DNA of 15,835 nt from Roseibacillus sp. (GCA_002723015.1 PBNG01000094.1:1-15835), one strand, 5' to 3'. Counted from the stretch's first letter, positions 1-6,942 are shown. The notes: generated by a model from the letters alone, not told the origin. Translations and numbers: made by a program.

Positions 1-1
1 C

Positions 2-220
2 TTCTTGCCGGACCATCCGCGCTGGCCTCACTGGCTCGCCGCTGTCCTGATTGCCTGGGCGATGACTGCAACGGTCCTGCTCTTCTCCTCCTCCCTTGCC
101 CGTCTTATCAAAAAGCGGGGACTGATCGCCATTGAAAGACTGATGGGCATGGTTCTTACCGCGATCGCTATTAAAATGATCCTGACAGGAATTGGCCATT
201 TCTTCGGGATCAGGGCTTGA
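2..220 (+). CDS. MarC-family membrane protein, C-terminal fragment
   Basis: Only the last 72 residues are present; the frame is open to the left edge, so the 5' end lies outside the window. Two hydrophobic stretches are visible (around HWLAAVLIAWAMTATVLLFSS and MVLTAIAIKMILTGIGHFF). Between them is a basic loop, RLIKKRGLIAIERLMGM. The pattern of a GL-AIERLMGM segment leading into a last membrane helix that ends in IKMILTGI is typical of the C-terminus of the MarC/UPF0056 family of inner-membrane proteins. Family members are multi-pass proteins of about 200 residues whose transport role is poorly defined, so no substrate is claimed. The stop codon lies inside a terminator-like hairpin, so this is probably the last gene of its transcript. 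Confidence 0.75.
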   Translation, partial: FLPDHPRWPHWLAAVLIAWAMTATVLLFSSSLARLIKKRGLIAIERLMGMVLTAIAIKMILTGIGHFFGIRA

Positions 221-230
221 TCCCGTTCTT
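205..230 (+). terminator. Hairpin overlapping the stop codon of the MarC-family gene
   Basis: CGGGATCA (205-212) pairs perfectly with TGATCCCG (218-225) around the 5-nt loop GGGCT, and TTCTT follows. The TGA stop (218-220) is part of the 3' arm. The 8-bp stem plus a T-rich tail fits a Rho-independent terminator, although the tail is short and interrupted. Confidence 0.55.
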
Positions 231-294
231 GTGAGCCCTCCTCTCAGCACCGCTGATTACCTCGTGACCGATCGATTCGGATGCACCTCCGCAC

Positions 295-323
295 CCGCCT
301 CTGGACGAGAGTCATGGAGGCGG
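295..323. repeat. Inverted repeat upstream of the L,D-transpeptidase gene
   Basis: CCGCCTC (295-301) is the exact reverse complement of GAGGCGG (317-323), with a 15-nt spacer. It lies about 105 bases before the chosen start of the next gene. The rest of the 221-428 gap shows no convincing gene. The repeat could be a leader hairpin or chance in GC-rich sequence; the function is unknown. Confidence 0.25.
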
Positions 324-428
324 AGGATCATTGACTATCCTGCACCAACCCAATGCCCAATCCGAATTCCACTTGTATGCGGAGTCGAAGGTGGCAATTC
401 TAGTCACGGCACTGCTCCAACGTCGCCA

Positions 429-1133
429 ATGAAGATCCCTTTTCTGGCCTTTCTCCTCCTACTGAACTCTGTCCCGGGTTCCCTTGCTGGCCCTGCACTC
501 GAGACTGTCAGCTTTGCCCTTGGGTCCAAAGGCCCATTTCTTCCGATGCTTGAAGCGGCGAAGCGACTGGGGTGGAAACCTCGTATTGATGAGAAGAAGG
601 CCACCGTCACATTGAACAAGAAAATATTCTCCACGGAAAAGATGAGATCCTTCGTAGATGGGAGACTTCTCGTCAGCATTGAAGACCTCACCAGCGCTGG
701 CGCCAAGCTACGAGCCGGAAAGGATGGCGATCCCCTCAAGCTTTCCTTCGGCATCCGCTCCTTCAAGGTCACCCGTGCCAGTAAAAGCGCAAGGATCAAT
801 CTCGCCGAACAACGTCTCCAGGCATGGCAGGGATCCCGTCTCGTCCTTGACTCCAGAATCAGCTCCGGAAGAGGCCGTTCCACACCATGCGGTGAATTTG
901 AAGCAGGCCCTTACAAGGCTCGCCGGCACTATTCCAGTCGTTACAACAACGCCTTCATGCCCTTCAGCGTGCAAGTCACCGGCAACATCTTCATCCACGG
1001 ATTCAGCAGCGTTCCACGATACCCGGCATCCGCCGGCTGTATTCGTCTACCCTACCTGACCGATGGTAACCCGGCTCGTTTCTTCTACGAATGGATTGAG
1101 AGAGGAACCCCGATCTCGATCGTAAAGGAATAG
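429..1133 (+). CDS. Secreted L,D-transpeptidase (YkuD domain) with copper-amine-oxidase-N-like domain
   Basis: A protein of 234 residues. The frame is open further upstream, but I chose the ATG at 429 because it directly precedes a clear signal peptide (MKIPFLAFLLLLNSVPGSLA); the upstream extension would overlap the previous gene and is not protein-like. Residues about 25-105 resemble the copper amine oxidase N-terminal-like 'stalk' domain (FLPMLEAAKRLGWKPRIDE, then a TVTLN strand, then LVSIEDL). Residues about 115-234 form a YkuD domain, with the signature His190-Gly191, then Ser201-Ala-Gly-Cys204-Ile-Arg206. Cys204 is the expected nucleophile. Such enzymes make 3-3 cross-links in peptidoglycan or attach proteins to it, acting in the periplasm. 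The SAGC variant replaces the more common SHGC. The gene stands alone, convergent with the next gene 36 bases away. Confidence 0.85.
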   Translation: MKIPFLAFLLLLNSVPGSLAGPALETVSFALGSKGPFLPMLEAAKRLGWKPRIDEKKATVTLNKKIFSTEKMRSFVDGRLLVSIEDLTSAGAKLRAGKDGDPLKLSFGIRSFKVTRASKSARINLAEQRLQAWQGSRLVLDSRISSGRGRSTPCGEFEAGPYKARRHYSSRYNNAFMPFSVQVTGNIFIHGFSSVPRYPASAGCIRLPYLTDGNPARFFYEWIERGTPISIVKE

Positions 1134-1169
1134 CTCCCGGGGCAACTTCCCTGGCCGTAAAATCAGTGC

Positions 1170-2291
1170 TCAGGGCTTGATCGCATCCTCGATAAAGGAC
1201 CACATCAATTCGGGGTAGAACCGATGTCCCTCAGGTCCCCAACGCAGGTCAAAATGGCCCGGTACACCCGCTCCTGCGAAGATGTCTGCCACCTGGGCCG
1301 CAGTGGCCTCCACCGCCCGCCTGCTATGTAGACCATCCTTTACACCGTGCACCAAGAGAAGACTCCGGGGCACGATGAGCCCCCCGAGGTCGGACCAGTC
1401 CCCCCAGTCCCTCAAGCCGGGCACCATGCAACAATCACAATGAAAAATAAACTCCTCCTGGCTCACTACTGAGGTGAAGGAGCATCCGGGGATGGCTACC
1501 CGGACTCGGTCATCTATTGCTGCCGTGTAGGCTGTAACAACCCCTCCCCCGGAATTACCACTCATGATGATCCGTGCCTTATCGACCGCTGGGTGAGATT
1601 CTGCCCAGTCCAGAAGGCATTGCATGTCCCACACTCTCTCTGCAATCGGGGTCCTTCCGGCAACAAGGCAATGCATGAGCTGCGCCCTGCAGGGACGATT
1701 GCCATGACGCCCCTTGGGATCAGGAACCAGCACTTCGTCGGCCAAGCCTCTGGTCGCAGGCACCAGAGCCATGAAGCCTCGACGAGCTGCCTGCTCCCCA
1801 ATATTGCCCTGCCGCCCCTCAATCTTTTTCCGATGAACAGCATCATGGTAGGCTCCGGCATAGGAATGAAGGCCTAGCGGGTCATGCCCGTGCGGACACA
1901 GGAACAATGGAAAACACTGATTCTTGTCATCTGCCTTGGGCACCAGGAGATAGAAAGGGACCGAGATCCCCGGTTCCGTCTCGATCTCGCAAAAGCTGCG
2001 GTAATAGGATCCGTCAATCTCCACCGCCTTGCCCTGCGTCACCTTCGGGCGGAATGAGGAGAGGTCCCGACGCATGCGTGCCAAGCCCGTCAATTCCACC
2101 AATGCAGCACGGGCCTTCGTCTGCCATTCCGCAACCGCCCTGCCCTTCTGGAAGGCATGGCGCTGCTCACCCTTCTGAATCCGCTCGAGGTACTTCAGCG
2201 TCTTCTCCGGGTAGTCCACGAAAGGCTGACCTTCCTGCCCGGTGGCGATGAGACCTCCGAACAGCAATCCCACGCAAAGCATCACCTTCAT
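1170..2291 (-). CDS. Secreted alpha/beta hydrolase (acetyl-xylan-esterase/dienelactone-hydrolase-like)
   Basis: A protein of 373 residues starting with a signal peptide (MKVMLCVGLLFGGLIATGQ). The catalytic triad of an alpha/beta hydrolase can be read: nucleophile Ser247 in the elbow SGNSGGG (244-250), acid Asp319 in LLLVHGVKDG, and base His356 in GPEGHRFYP. An oxyanion-side segment, LFLCPHGHDPLG, lies near residue 130. The spacing and the long N-terminal helical region match large bacterial esterase-like hydrolases often annotated as acetyl xylan esterase or dienelactone hydrolase family in PVC genomes. The substrate cannot be told from sequence; a carbohydrate or small ester is a guess. It is the second gene of a two-gene minus-strand unit, 52 bases downstream of another secreted hydrolase. 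No Shine-Dalgarno sequence is obvious. Confidence 0.8.
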   Translation of the reverse strand: MKVMLCVGLLFGGLIATGQEGQPFVDYPEKTLKYLERIQKGEQRHAFQKGRAVAEWQTKARAALVELTGLARMRRDLSSFRPKVTQGKAVEIDGSYYRSFCEIETEPGISVPFYLLVPKADDKNQCFPLFLCPHGHDPLGLHSYAGAYHDAVHRKKIEGRQGNIGEQAARRGFMALVPATRGLADEVLVPDPKGRHGNRPCRAQLMHCLVAGRTPIAERVWDMQCLLDWAESHPAVDKARIIMSGNSGGGVVTAYTAAIDDRVRVAIPGCSFTSVVSQEEFIFHCDCCMVPGLRDWGDWSDLGGLIVPRSLLLVHGVKDGLHSRRAVEATAAQVADIFAGAGVPGHFDLRWGPEGHRFYPELMWSFIEDAIKP

Positions 2292-2343
2292 CGTGTCACT
2301 GCAACAGCTCAGCTATTCTCTGGCAAGAACAGGTAATGCAGAA

Positions 2344-3312
2344 TTAATTCCGTCCTTCATGAATACGCTCAATCCAGGCGATGGCTGCTGGCGGGACGAG
2401 CTCATGACCACCATCGAAGATAATGACCGTGGCACTCGCCGACGAGCGAGAGAAGAGAGGCTTTTTTACTCCAAAGGATGGATTGGGAGCAGCAGCCGGG
2501 AGACCATCAGGCAAACGCGCCTCGCGGGTCATGAACTCAATTTCTGCCAATCCCACCATGTCCTTGCGCTCCGCCACTTCATTAAAGGCGAGCAACGAAT
2601 GACTGATCGGAACACTCCCCGTGTGTCCGTCGGTGATACCGGTCGCAATCTGCAGAGGAACTCTTCCTTTCGCGTTCTTCAAATAATGCACGGGCGAGCG
2701 CCTGCGATACTGCTCATCGACCGCGGCGCTGGCTCCGGGTCTACCTCCGCATGACTGCACGATATCATTGGAGTAACGCCGTCCGCTCTTGATGTTGTCG
2801 TGATACCACGCCTTGAGATCGGAAATAGAGGCCCATGCTGAAACCCCGGCAAACAAATCTGGATGCTTTCCCGCCATGACAAGGCAATGATACCCACCTC
2901 CTGAAGTGCCCACCAGAAAGACTGCCCTCGGATCAATCCTCGTAACTTTGCGGGCGTAAGCCACTGCGCTGACGATATCTCCGATCACCAGTTCAGACCC
3001 CGTGGCTTCAGGCCGCCTCGCCGGTCCGCGGAAATCTGGATGGATGTATGCCCAACCCTTTTTTATGCACCACTCGCGGATCGGCCTGTGGTGCCGCTGC
3101 CTGAAATCACCGGACCAGGTGTGAAGCGCAACTACCAGGGGGACCTCTTCAGCCGGTTTCGGATCATAGAACATGGCAGACTGCATCGAATCATCTACCT
3201 CGCTGCGGTAGGAAACCTCTCCGAAATCGCCGTCGTTCGCAGCAACAGGTCCCGCAAGAATCGCCACTACTATCCCGATTCTCCATGAGGAATAATCTCT
3301 CGAACTTTTCAC
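2344..3312 (-). CDS. Secreted alpha/beta hydrolase, prolyl-oligopeptidase/esterase-like
   Basis: A protein of 322 residues from the GTG at 3312. An ATG 75 bases further upstream (3387) is in frame and preceded by a weak AAGG. It would put 25 polar residues before the signal peptide (KSSRDYSSW then RIGIVVAILAGPVAA), so the GTG is preferred, with moderate confidence. The hydrolase core shows strand VPLVVALHTWSG (oxyanion region), nucleophile Ser137 in VGTSGGGYH, an acidic segment GITDGHTG, and a C-terminal histidine in FDGGHELVP. This is the order expected of a S9-type or feruloyl-esterase-like hydrolase that acts outside the cytoplasm. It is the first gene of the minus-strand pair; both products are exported hydrolases, which suggests action on a shared polymer (inference). 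The substrate is unknown. Confidence 0.78.
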   Translation of the reverse strand: MKSSRDYSSWRIGIVVAILAGPVAANDGDFGEVSYRSEVDDSMQSAMFYDPKPAEEVPLVVALHTWSGDFRQRHHRPIREWCIKKGWAYIHPDFRGPARRPEATGSELVIGDIVSAVAYARKVTRIDPRAVFLVGTSGGGYHCLVMAGKHPDLFAGVSAWASISDLKAWYHDNIKSGRRYSNDIVQSCGGRPGASAAVDEQYRRRSPVHYLKNAKGRVPLQIATGITDGHTGSVPISHSLLAFNEVAERKDMVGLAEIEFMTREARLPDGLPAAAPNPSFGVKKPLFSRSSASATVIIFDGGHELVPPAAIAWIERIHEGRN

Positions 3313-3416
3313 TACTGCATGCTGACCATCGATCTGACCTTCCGTCAATGACCCACTGTGACCATGTGGCCCTGACCCCTCTATCATGCTACCTTACACC
3401 TGCTACCGACTCTCTC

Positions 3417-3455
3417 CCAGAGCTCTCTGGACAGCCGCAAAGGAACCCATAGAAT
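3417..3455 (+). promoter_or_regulatory. Possible promoter with overlapping palindrome, upstream of the thioredoxin-like gene
   Basis: TGGACA (3428-3433) and TAGAAT (3450-3455) each differ from the sigma-70 consensus at one position and are 16 bases apart. Transcription would begin at or very near the ATG at 3462, so the message might be leaderless. CCAGAG (3417-3422) and CTCTGG (3425-3430) form a 6-bp inverted repeat that overlaps the -35 element and could be an operator. A purine-rich AAAGGA at 3439-3444 is too far from the ATG to be a good ribosome binding site. Confidence 0.3.
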
Positions 3456-3461
3456 GTCACC

Positions 3462-4130
3462 ATGAAACACTTTATTATATTCACGCTCGCGACCGCGGCT
3501 TTGATCCACGTCGGAGGGGCCGGTCTCAAGGTTCCTCGTTCCGTTTTCAAAATGTCAGAACTCGAATCCGCCAAGACTGAGGCCATCGAAAGCGAGAAGC
3601 CTCTTATCTTCGTCTACACCGACCCGGGCACTACATGAGGACCTTGTCTGGCCACCAGTTCGGAGGCCTTCAAGTCATTTCGTAGCGTCGGTGTAGTGGT
3701 CTTTGCCAACTCCCGAACTGAATCGGGACTACTCCCTGCGGGAGCAATGGAGGTTAGGGCCAAGGGAGGAAACTCCACCCCCATGGTCCTCGTGACAACT
3801 GCTAACGGAGCAAAGGGCATCGACGCCATTCCCTACGCCAGCCTGAGAAGTAACATGCGTAAGTCGATTAGGACGCTACGGGCCTCTCTGAAAGAGACGG
3901 ACGTTCTGGGAGGGAAGCCTCTTGCGAAGGCTCATAGAACTGAAGAACCCTCCCCCGCTGATCTTCCCGAGTTCATTGATTGGACCAATATCGCAGGAAA
4001 ATCCATTCATGCGGCAGTGTCGAAGGTCGAGAATGGCAAGGTGCTTTTCCTGATGCCAAATGGAAAGACCGTCTGGTACGATATTTCCAAGCTCTCCGAG
4101 CAGAGCCGGAACGAGCTCCCGAGGCCATAA
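3462..4130 (+). CDS. Candidate selenoprotein: secreted thioredoxin-like protein (UGPC motif) with C-terminal SHD1-like domain
   Basis: Read through one in-frame TGA (codon 59, bases 3636-3638), this is a 222-residue protein. It begins with a signal peptide (MKHFIIFTLATAALIHVGGA). A thioredoxin-like fold follows: strand KPLIFVYTD (46-54), then position 59 (TGA), Gly60-Pro61-Cys62. Next come helix LATSSEAFKSF, strand VGVVVFA, and Pro107 in STPMVLVTT, the place of the conserved cis-proline. TGA therefore sits at the first cysteine of a CGPC active site. Cys62 is the only cysteine in the whole protein, so a redox pair exists only if codon 59 is Sec (or was Cys). Residues about 170-222 resemble the SLA1-homology SHD1 domain (FIDWTNIAGK, VLFLMPNGK, DISKLSE). 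No other stop or frameshift interrupts the frame, and a strong terminator follows 24 bases after the stop. Ordinary gene finders would truncate it or call only 3696-4130. Alternatives are a recent TGC/TGT to TGA nonsense mutation or a sequencing error. Confidence 0.75.
3643..3674 (+). promoter_or_regulatory. SECIS-like stem-loop downstream of the in-frame TGA
   Basis: CTTG (3643-3646) pairs with CAAG (3671-3674). After a small internal loop (TCT opposite TT), GGCC (3650-3653) pairs with GGCC (3665-3668). After an A-A mismatch, CC (3655-3656) pairs with GG (3662-3663). The apical loop is AGTTC (3657-3661). The loop begins 18 nt after the TGA and has G as its second base. Bacterial SECIS elements are described as hairpins just after the UGA, with a small apical loop about 16-37 nt away and a G among its first two bases; this one meets those rules. 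A chance hairpin is possible in GC-rich coding DNA. Confidence 0.6.
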
Positions 4131-4153
4131 GACTCCGATTCTGAAGGTTTTTG

Positions 4154-4187
4154 AAGCGCTTCCTCCAGACGGGGAGGAGCGCTTTTA
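4154..4187 (+). terminator. Rho-independent terminator after the thioredoxin-like gene
   Basis: AAGCGCT (4154-4160), a bulged T, then CCTCC (4162-4166) pair with GGAGG (4173-4177) and AGCGCTT (4178-4184) around loop AGACGG, giving a 12-bp stem with one bulge. A T run (4183-4186) follows. It starts 24 bases after the stop at 4130 and supports 4130 as the true end of that gene. Confidence 0.8.
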
Positions 4188-4198
4188 CTTCGCGAGCG

Positions 4199-4214
4199 AA
4201 AACCCGACTGGGTT
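4199..4214 (-). terminator. Short terminator after the PDZ/toroid gene (minus strand)
   Basis: On the minus strand, directly after the stop at 4217-4219, AACCC pairs with GGGTT around the 4-nt loop AGTC, followed by TT. The 5-bp stem is small, but its place, facing the plus-strand terminator at 4154-4187, makes sense between convergent genes. Confidence 0.45.
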
Positions 4215-4216
4215 CT

Positions 4217-5629
4217 TCACCTCGATCCCCCAAACCAGACTTTGCGGGTGCCTCCATGCATATGGAGCTTGCCTTCACCACTGGCAATCATCAGTGCGAC
4301 CATGGCGTTTCCTATCGGGGCCAGGCCGAGATATTGGTCACCTCCGATATTACGCTTTCCACCAAAATAGGATACTGAGCCAGCAGCATTGCGACTAAGC
4401 TCAAGGAAGGGCCGCCATTTCCTCATGACTTTCTCATGTCCTTCCGGCAGTGCCCCCCTGAGTCCGGCAAATCCATAAATCAACCCGATCGAGGACATCG
4501 CATGTGCATGCCTCATCCGCCCCTGATGTTCCACCAGAGCTCCCGCCAATCGGCGCGCCATTTCATTCTCTCTGCCTGCCACCACTAGCGCCGATGCCAT
4601 CGCGCCAGTCCGCGCTGATATGTCCGGACTTCGCGGAGCCCGCGACGAATAGCCCAGCGCCCCGGTATTGCCATCTACAGAGGCCTTCACCTCCCTGTAA
4701 GACCGCTCCCAGACACCCTTATTGATCTCGTATCCACACTTCTCCGCAAGCGCCCACGCCAGATGCGCCTGGACATTAATGATGACCAGTCCTCCCCCGT
4801 TATAGGGAATATCAAAGTGGTGCCCCATTTTTCCATCGGTCGTCACCCGTGCAGCAAGAAGATCACAATTCGCCTCAAGAAATCTAAAAAAGGAAGGATC
4901 ACCCGTCGCGAGTTGGTATTCACCCATGAGAATAGCACTGCTGGCCGCCTGCCAGCTCTTCGGGCCAACCCGGGGATTTTCCGGATCGATCAATGCTGTA
5001 CTCTTCTCGTTGATGAAACGGATGGCCGCTTTGATGGCCGGCAGGAACCGCTCTTGATCCGCAGCCAAGAGAGCCATGCCGCAGAAAGCGGACATGTAGA
5101 CGTCGGCATCTCCCCCTACCCCCGGTTGCCATCGCCCATTTTTCTGCTGGCTGGCATTCAGGTATGTTGCAATTCCCGCCAGTAACTCTGCCGCCTTAAG
5201 GCGTCCGCCGGGAAGGTTCACGGTCAACGGCAAACGGGTGCCCCCGCGCCGGACCTCAACAGTCAGAACCGCCGGATCCGCAGCGTAGGCCGCATCGAAA
5301 GCATTCGCGAGGGCTTCCTGCGGACCCTTCAACCCTGTTCCGGTCTCCTTTGAAAAACGGGCGGGCTTGTGTCCTGCTGCTGAGATGATGCGATCGCCGA
5401 CGCGCAACCCAGCTTGTTCCGCCGCCCCGCCTTTCCCGACATCCCTGATCAGGATTTCACTCTCCCCATCAATCAGGCGCCCGGTCGCGGAAAGCACACC
5501 AAGAGGAAAATCGTGATGATCTCCTCTCTTGCTGTTCTCCAGCTTAGGTTGATAAGGCTGGGATCCGGGATCTCCTTTGCAGGCAATCGTGGCCGAGAGC
5601 ACAAGAAGGCCAATTATTCGAACATTCAT
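4217..5629 (-). CDS. PDZ-domain plus alpha-toroid protein, DUF6288-like, possible lipoprotein
   Basis: A protein of 470 residues from the ATG at 5629; an in-frame TTG at 5641 would add MCRS and weaken the signal peptide. The N-terminus MNVRIIGLLVLSATIACKG is a signal peptide ending in a cysteine that could be lipidated, though the lipobox is not classical. Residues about 40-140 form a PDZ domain (DFPLGVLSATGRLID, ILIRDVGKGGAAEQAGLRVGD, then LTVEVRRGGTRLPLTVNLP). The remainder is helical, with repeated terpenoid-cyclase-like toroid features (GIATYLNASQQKNGRWQPG, then repeated AL/GMALLAA helices). This order resembles DUF6288 proteins of Planctomycetes and Verrucomicrobia, whose role is unknown. 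It lies 64 bases downstream of the sialidase-like gene on the same strand, so co-transcription is likely. No catalytic residues are identifiable. Confidence 0.75.
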   Translation of the reverse strand: MNVRIIGLLVLSATIACKGDPGSQPYQPKLENSKRGDHHDFPLGVLSATGRLIDGESEILIRDVGKGGAAEQAGLRVGDRIISAAGHKPARFSKETGTGLKGPQEALANAFDAAYAADPAVLTVEVRRGGTRLPLTVNLPGGRLKAAELLAGIATYLNASQQKNGRWQPGVGGDADVYMSAFCGMALLAADQERFLPAIKAAIRFINEKSTALIDPENPRVGPKSWQAASSAILMGEYQLATGDPSFFRFLEANCDLLAARVTTDGKMGHHFDIPYNGGGLVIINVQAHLAWALAEKCGYEINKGVWERSYREVKASVDGNTGALGYSSRAPRSPDISARTGAMASALVVAGRENEMARRLAGALVEHQGRMRHAHAMSSIGLIYGFAGLRGALPEGHEKVMRKWRPFLELSRNAAGSVSYFGGKRNIGGDQYLGLAPIGNAMVALMIASGEGKLHMHGGTRKVWFGGSR

Positions 5630-5693
5630 AGAGCGGCACAATCGTCCTGTCTTTGCTTAATGGCGCTACATCCTGATCCGGACTAAGACTCGA

Positions 5694-6899
5694 TTATTTC
5701 GCGTCGGCGTGAGCCCAGTCCGGGACCGAACCATCTCCGGTCTTCTCCCCGCCGAGAACCCAGCTCAAATTGAAACGTGACACCGTGGACCCTCCTTTCG
5801 GTCCACCCTCGAAATGAAGAAGCACAAGCCCCTCGGTGCCTGTCCCAGGCCTACCAGAGGTCATCGCCGAATAGGCAAATGCTCCCTTGAAGACCAGCCG
5901 CTTGAGTGGCCACGTCTTACCCCCGTCAAAACTCGCCCATACCGTGCCAAGCCTCCGTCCACCGGGACTGTCACAGTTACTGTAGAGAAGTACGTCACGA
6001 CCTTTCACATTGAGCCGGGTCAAACCCGCCATACATCCATAATTGGTATTTTGTGGACCATCGGGAAGAATCTTGCAGAACGTCAGGTCCTTCCAGGTCT
6101 TTCCGCCATCAGGGCTGATCGCCGTCCAGCGCCGCCGTGGGTCCGCTCCCTCCTGGGCCCAATGCCGGCGGGAATTGTAATACACTGTTCCATCACTCAG
6201 CTCGGCAATGCTTGCCTCCCCAGTTCCATTGGCAGGAAAGGGCTCGCTGGTCTCCCAAGTTTTTCCTCCGTCATCGCTGTAGACCGCATTGGTATAGTGC
6301 TCCGGCCACTTCTCATGCGCGTTCGCCCCGGCATACCAGCGGGAGGGCCTGATAATTCGACCAGCATGCTTCCCATGGCGAAGGGTGATTCCATGATCAT
6401 TCATGTGCATCGACGGAAGGTTTCCCTTGGAGTCTGGCTTGATCACTACCTCTGCCTTTTTCCAGCTCTTCCCATGATCCAGACTCTTGAAGACATGGAT
6501 TGGCGCCGGAGGGTGCCGCTCCTCAACGAACGCAAAAATTGCTCCAGTGCCCTCATCAACAGTGAGGCCTCCGCACTGGAATCCCGGCTTGGAGATCATG
6601 ATCTCTTCGCCCCAGGTCTTACCGGCATCGCTGCTGAGGCGAGCCTTTACACTACTGGTCCCGAAGGTAGCTACCACCGTGCCATCAAGAGCAACCACAA
6701 TGTTGGGGAAACGCTCCCTCTGGAATACCTGGGCCAGTTCCATGGTGGGCTTACCAAGATGAGCTTCGATCTTGCCCTCGGCGGGCAAGCCTGTGGCAGT
6801 GGCTCCGTCCTCCGCCAGCCCCCCGCCAGTGAGACCCCAACCACAAAGGGTAGTAAGAATCAGACCGCGGACCATCTTTTCAAAGGTGTGTGTATGCAT
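5694..6899 (-). CDS. Secreted exo-alpha-sialidase-like BNR/Asp-box propeller
   Basis: A protein of 401 residues from the ATG at 6899. The frame runs 53 codons further upstream, into the divergent gene, without a signal sequence, so the later start is preferred. A start at 6875 (MVRGLILTT) is also possible. The signal peptide is about MVRGLILTTLCGWGLTGGGLAE. Five Asp-box motifs (S-x-D-x-G-x-T/S-W) are readable: SSDAGKTW, SLDHGKSW, SDDGGKTW, SPDGGKTW and SFDGGKTW. This is the hallmark of a six-bladed sialidase/neuraminidase-type propeller. An RFPNIV segment near the start resembles the FRIP-like arginine motif. Asp-box propellers in PVC bacteria may be sialidases or other glycoside hydrolases or lyases, so the exact substrate is open. 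It is probably co-transcribed with the PDZ/toroid gene and divergent from the large cytochrome gene, 61 bases away. Confidence 0.8.
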   Translation of the reverse strand: MHTHTFEKMVRGLILTTLCGWGLTGGGLAEDGATATGLPAEGKIEAHLGKPTMELAQVFQRERFPNIVVALDGTVVATFGTSSVKARLSSDAGKTWGEEIMISKPGFQCGGLTVDEGTGAIFAFVEERHPPAPIHVFKSLDHGKSWKKAEVVIKPDSKGNLPSMHMNDHGITLRHGKHAGRIIRPSRWYAGANAHEKWPEHYTNAVYSDDGGKTWETSEPFPANGTGEASIAELSDGTVYYNSRRHWAQEGADPRRRWTAISPDGGKTWKDLTFCKILPDGPQNTNYGCMAGLTRLNVKGRDVLLYSNCDSPGGRRLGTVWASFDGGKTWPLKRLVFKGAFAYSAMTSGRPGTGTEGLVLLHFEGGPKGGSTVSRFNLSWVLGGEKTGDGSVPDWAHADAK

Positions 6900-6913
6900 G
6901 ATAGCTTGGTAGG

Positions 6914-6942
6914 TTGACAAGGAGCACGATCCCCATTGCAGT
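6914..6942 (+). promoter_or_regulatory. Possible promoter of the PVC cytochrome gene
   Basis: A perfect TTGACA (6914-6919) lies in the 61-base divergent gap. TGCAGT, 17 bases downstream, matches the -10 consensus at only three positions. The -35 is good and the -10 poor. No Shine-Dalgarno sequence is visible before the ATG at 6961. Confidence 0.3.

Noticed and set aside
192..428. Upstream extension of the L,D-transpeptidase frame
   Set aside because: It overlaps the MarC-family 3' end and puts 79 non-protein-like residues before a clear signal peptide.
404..998. Long antisense and overlapping frames inside the L,D-transpeptidase gene
   Set aside because: The YkuD signature is in the plus frame at 429; the others have no motif.
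3636..3638. General reassignment of TGA to an amino acid in this organism
   Set aside because: TGA is the sensible end of the genes stopping at 220, 13874, 14964 and 15776 and of minus-strand genes ending at 1170, 4217, 10530 and 11894, so only a local recoding is considered.
3696..4130. A separate 144-residue gene starting at a GTG in the middle of the thioredoxin fold
   Set aside because: It is the same frame as 3462-4130 after the TGA. Starting there would remove the active site and first strands, and no ribosome binding site supports it.
5814..6917. A 367-codon plus-strand frame opposite the sialidase-like gene
   Set aside because: The minus strand carries five Asp boxes and a signal peptide; the antisense frame has no recognisable domain and reflects GC-rich codon use.
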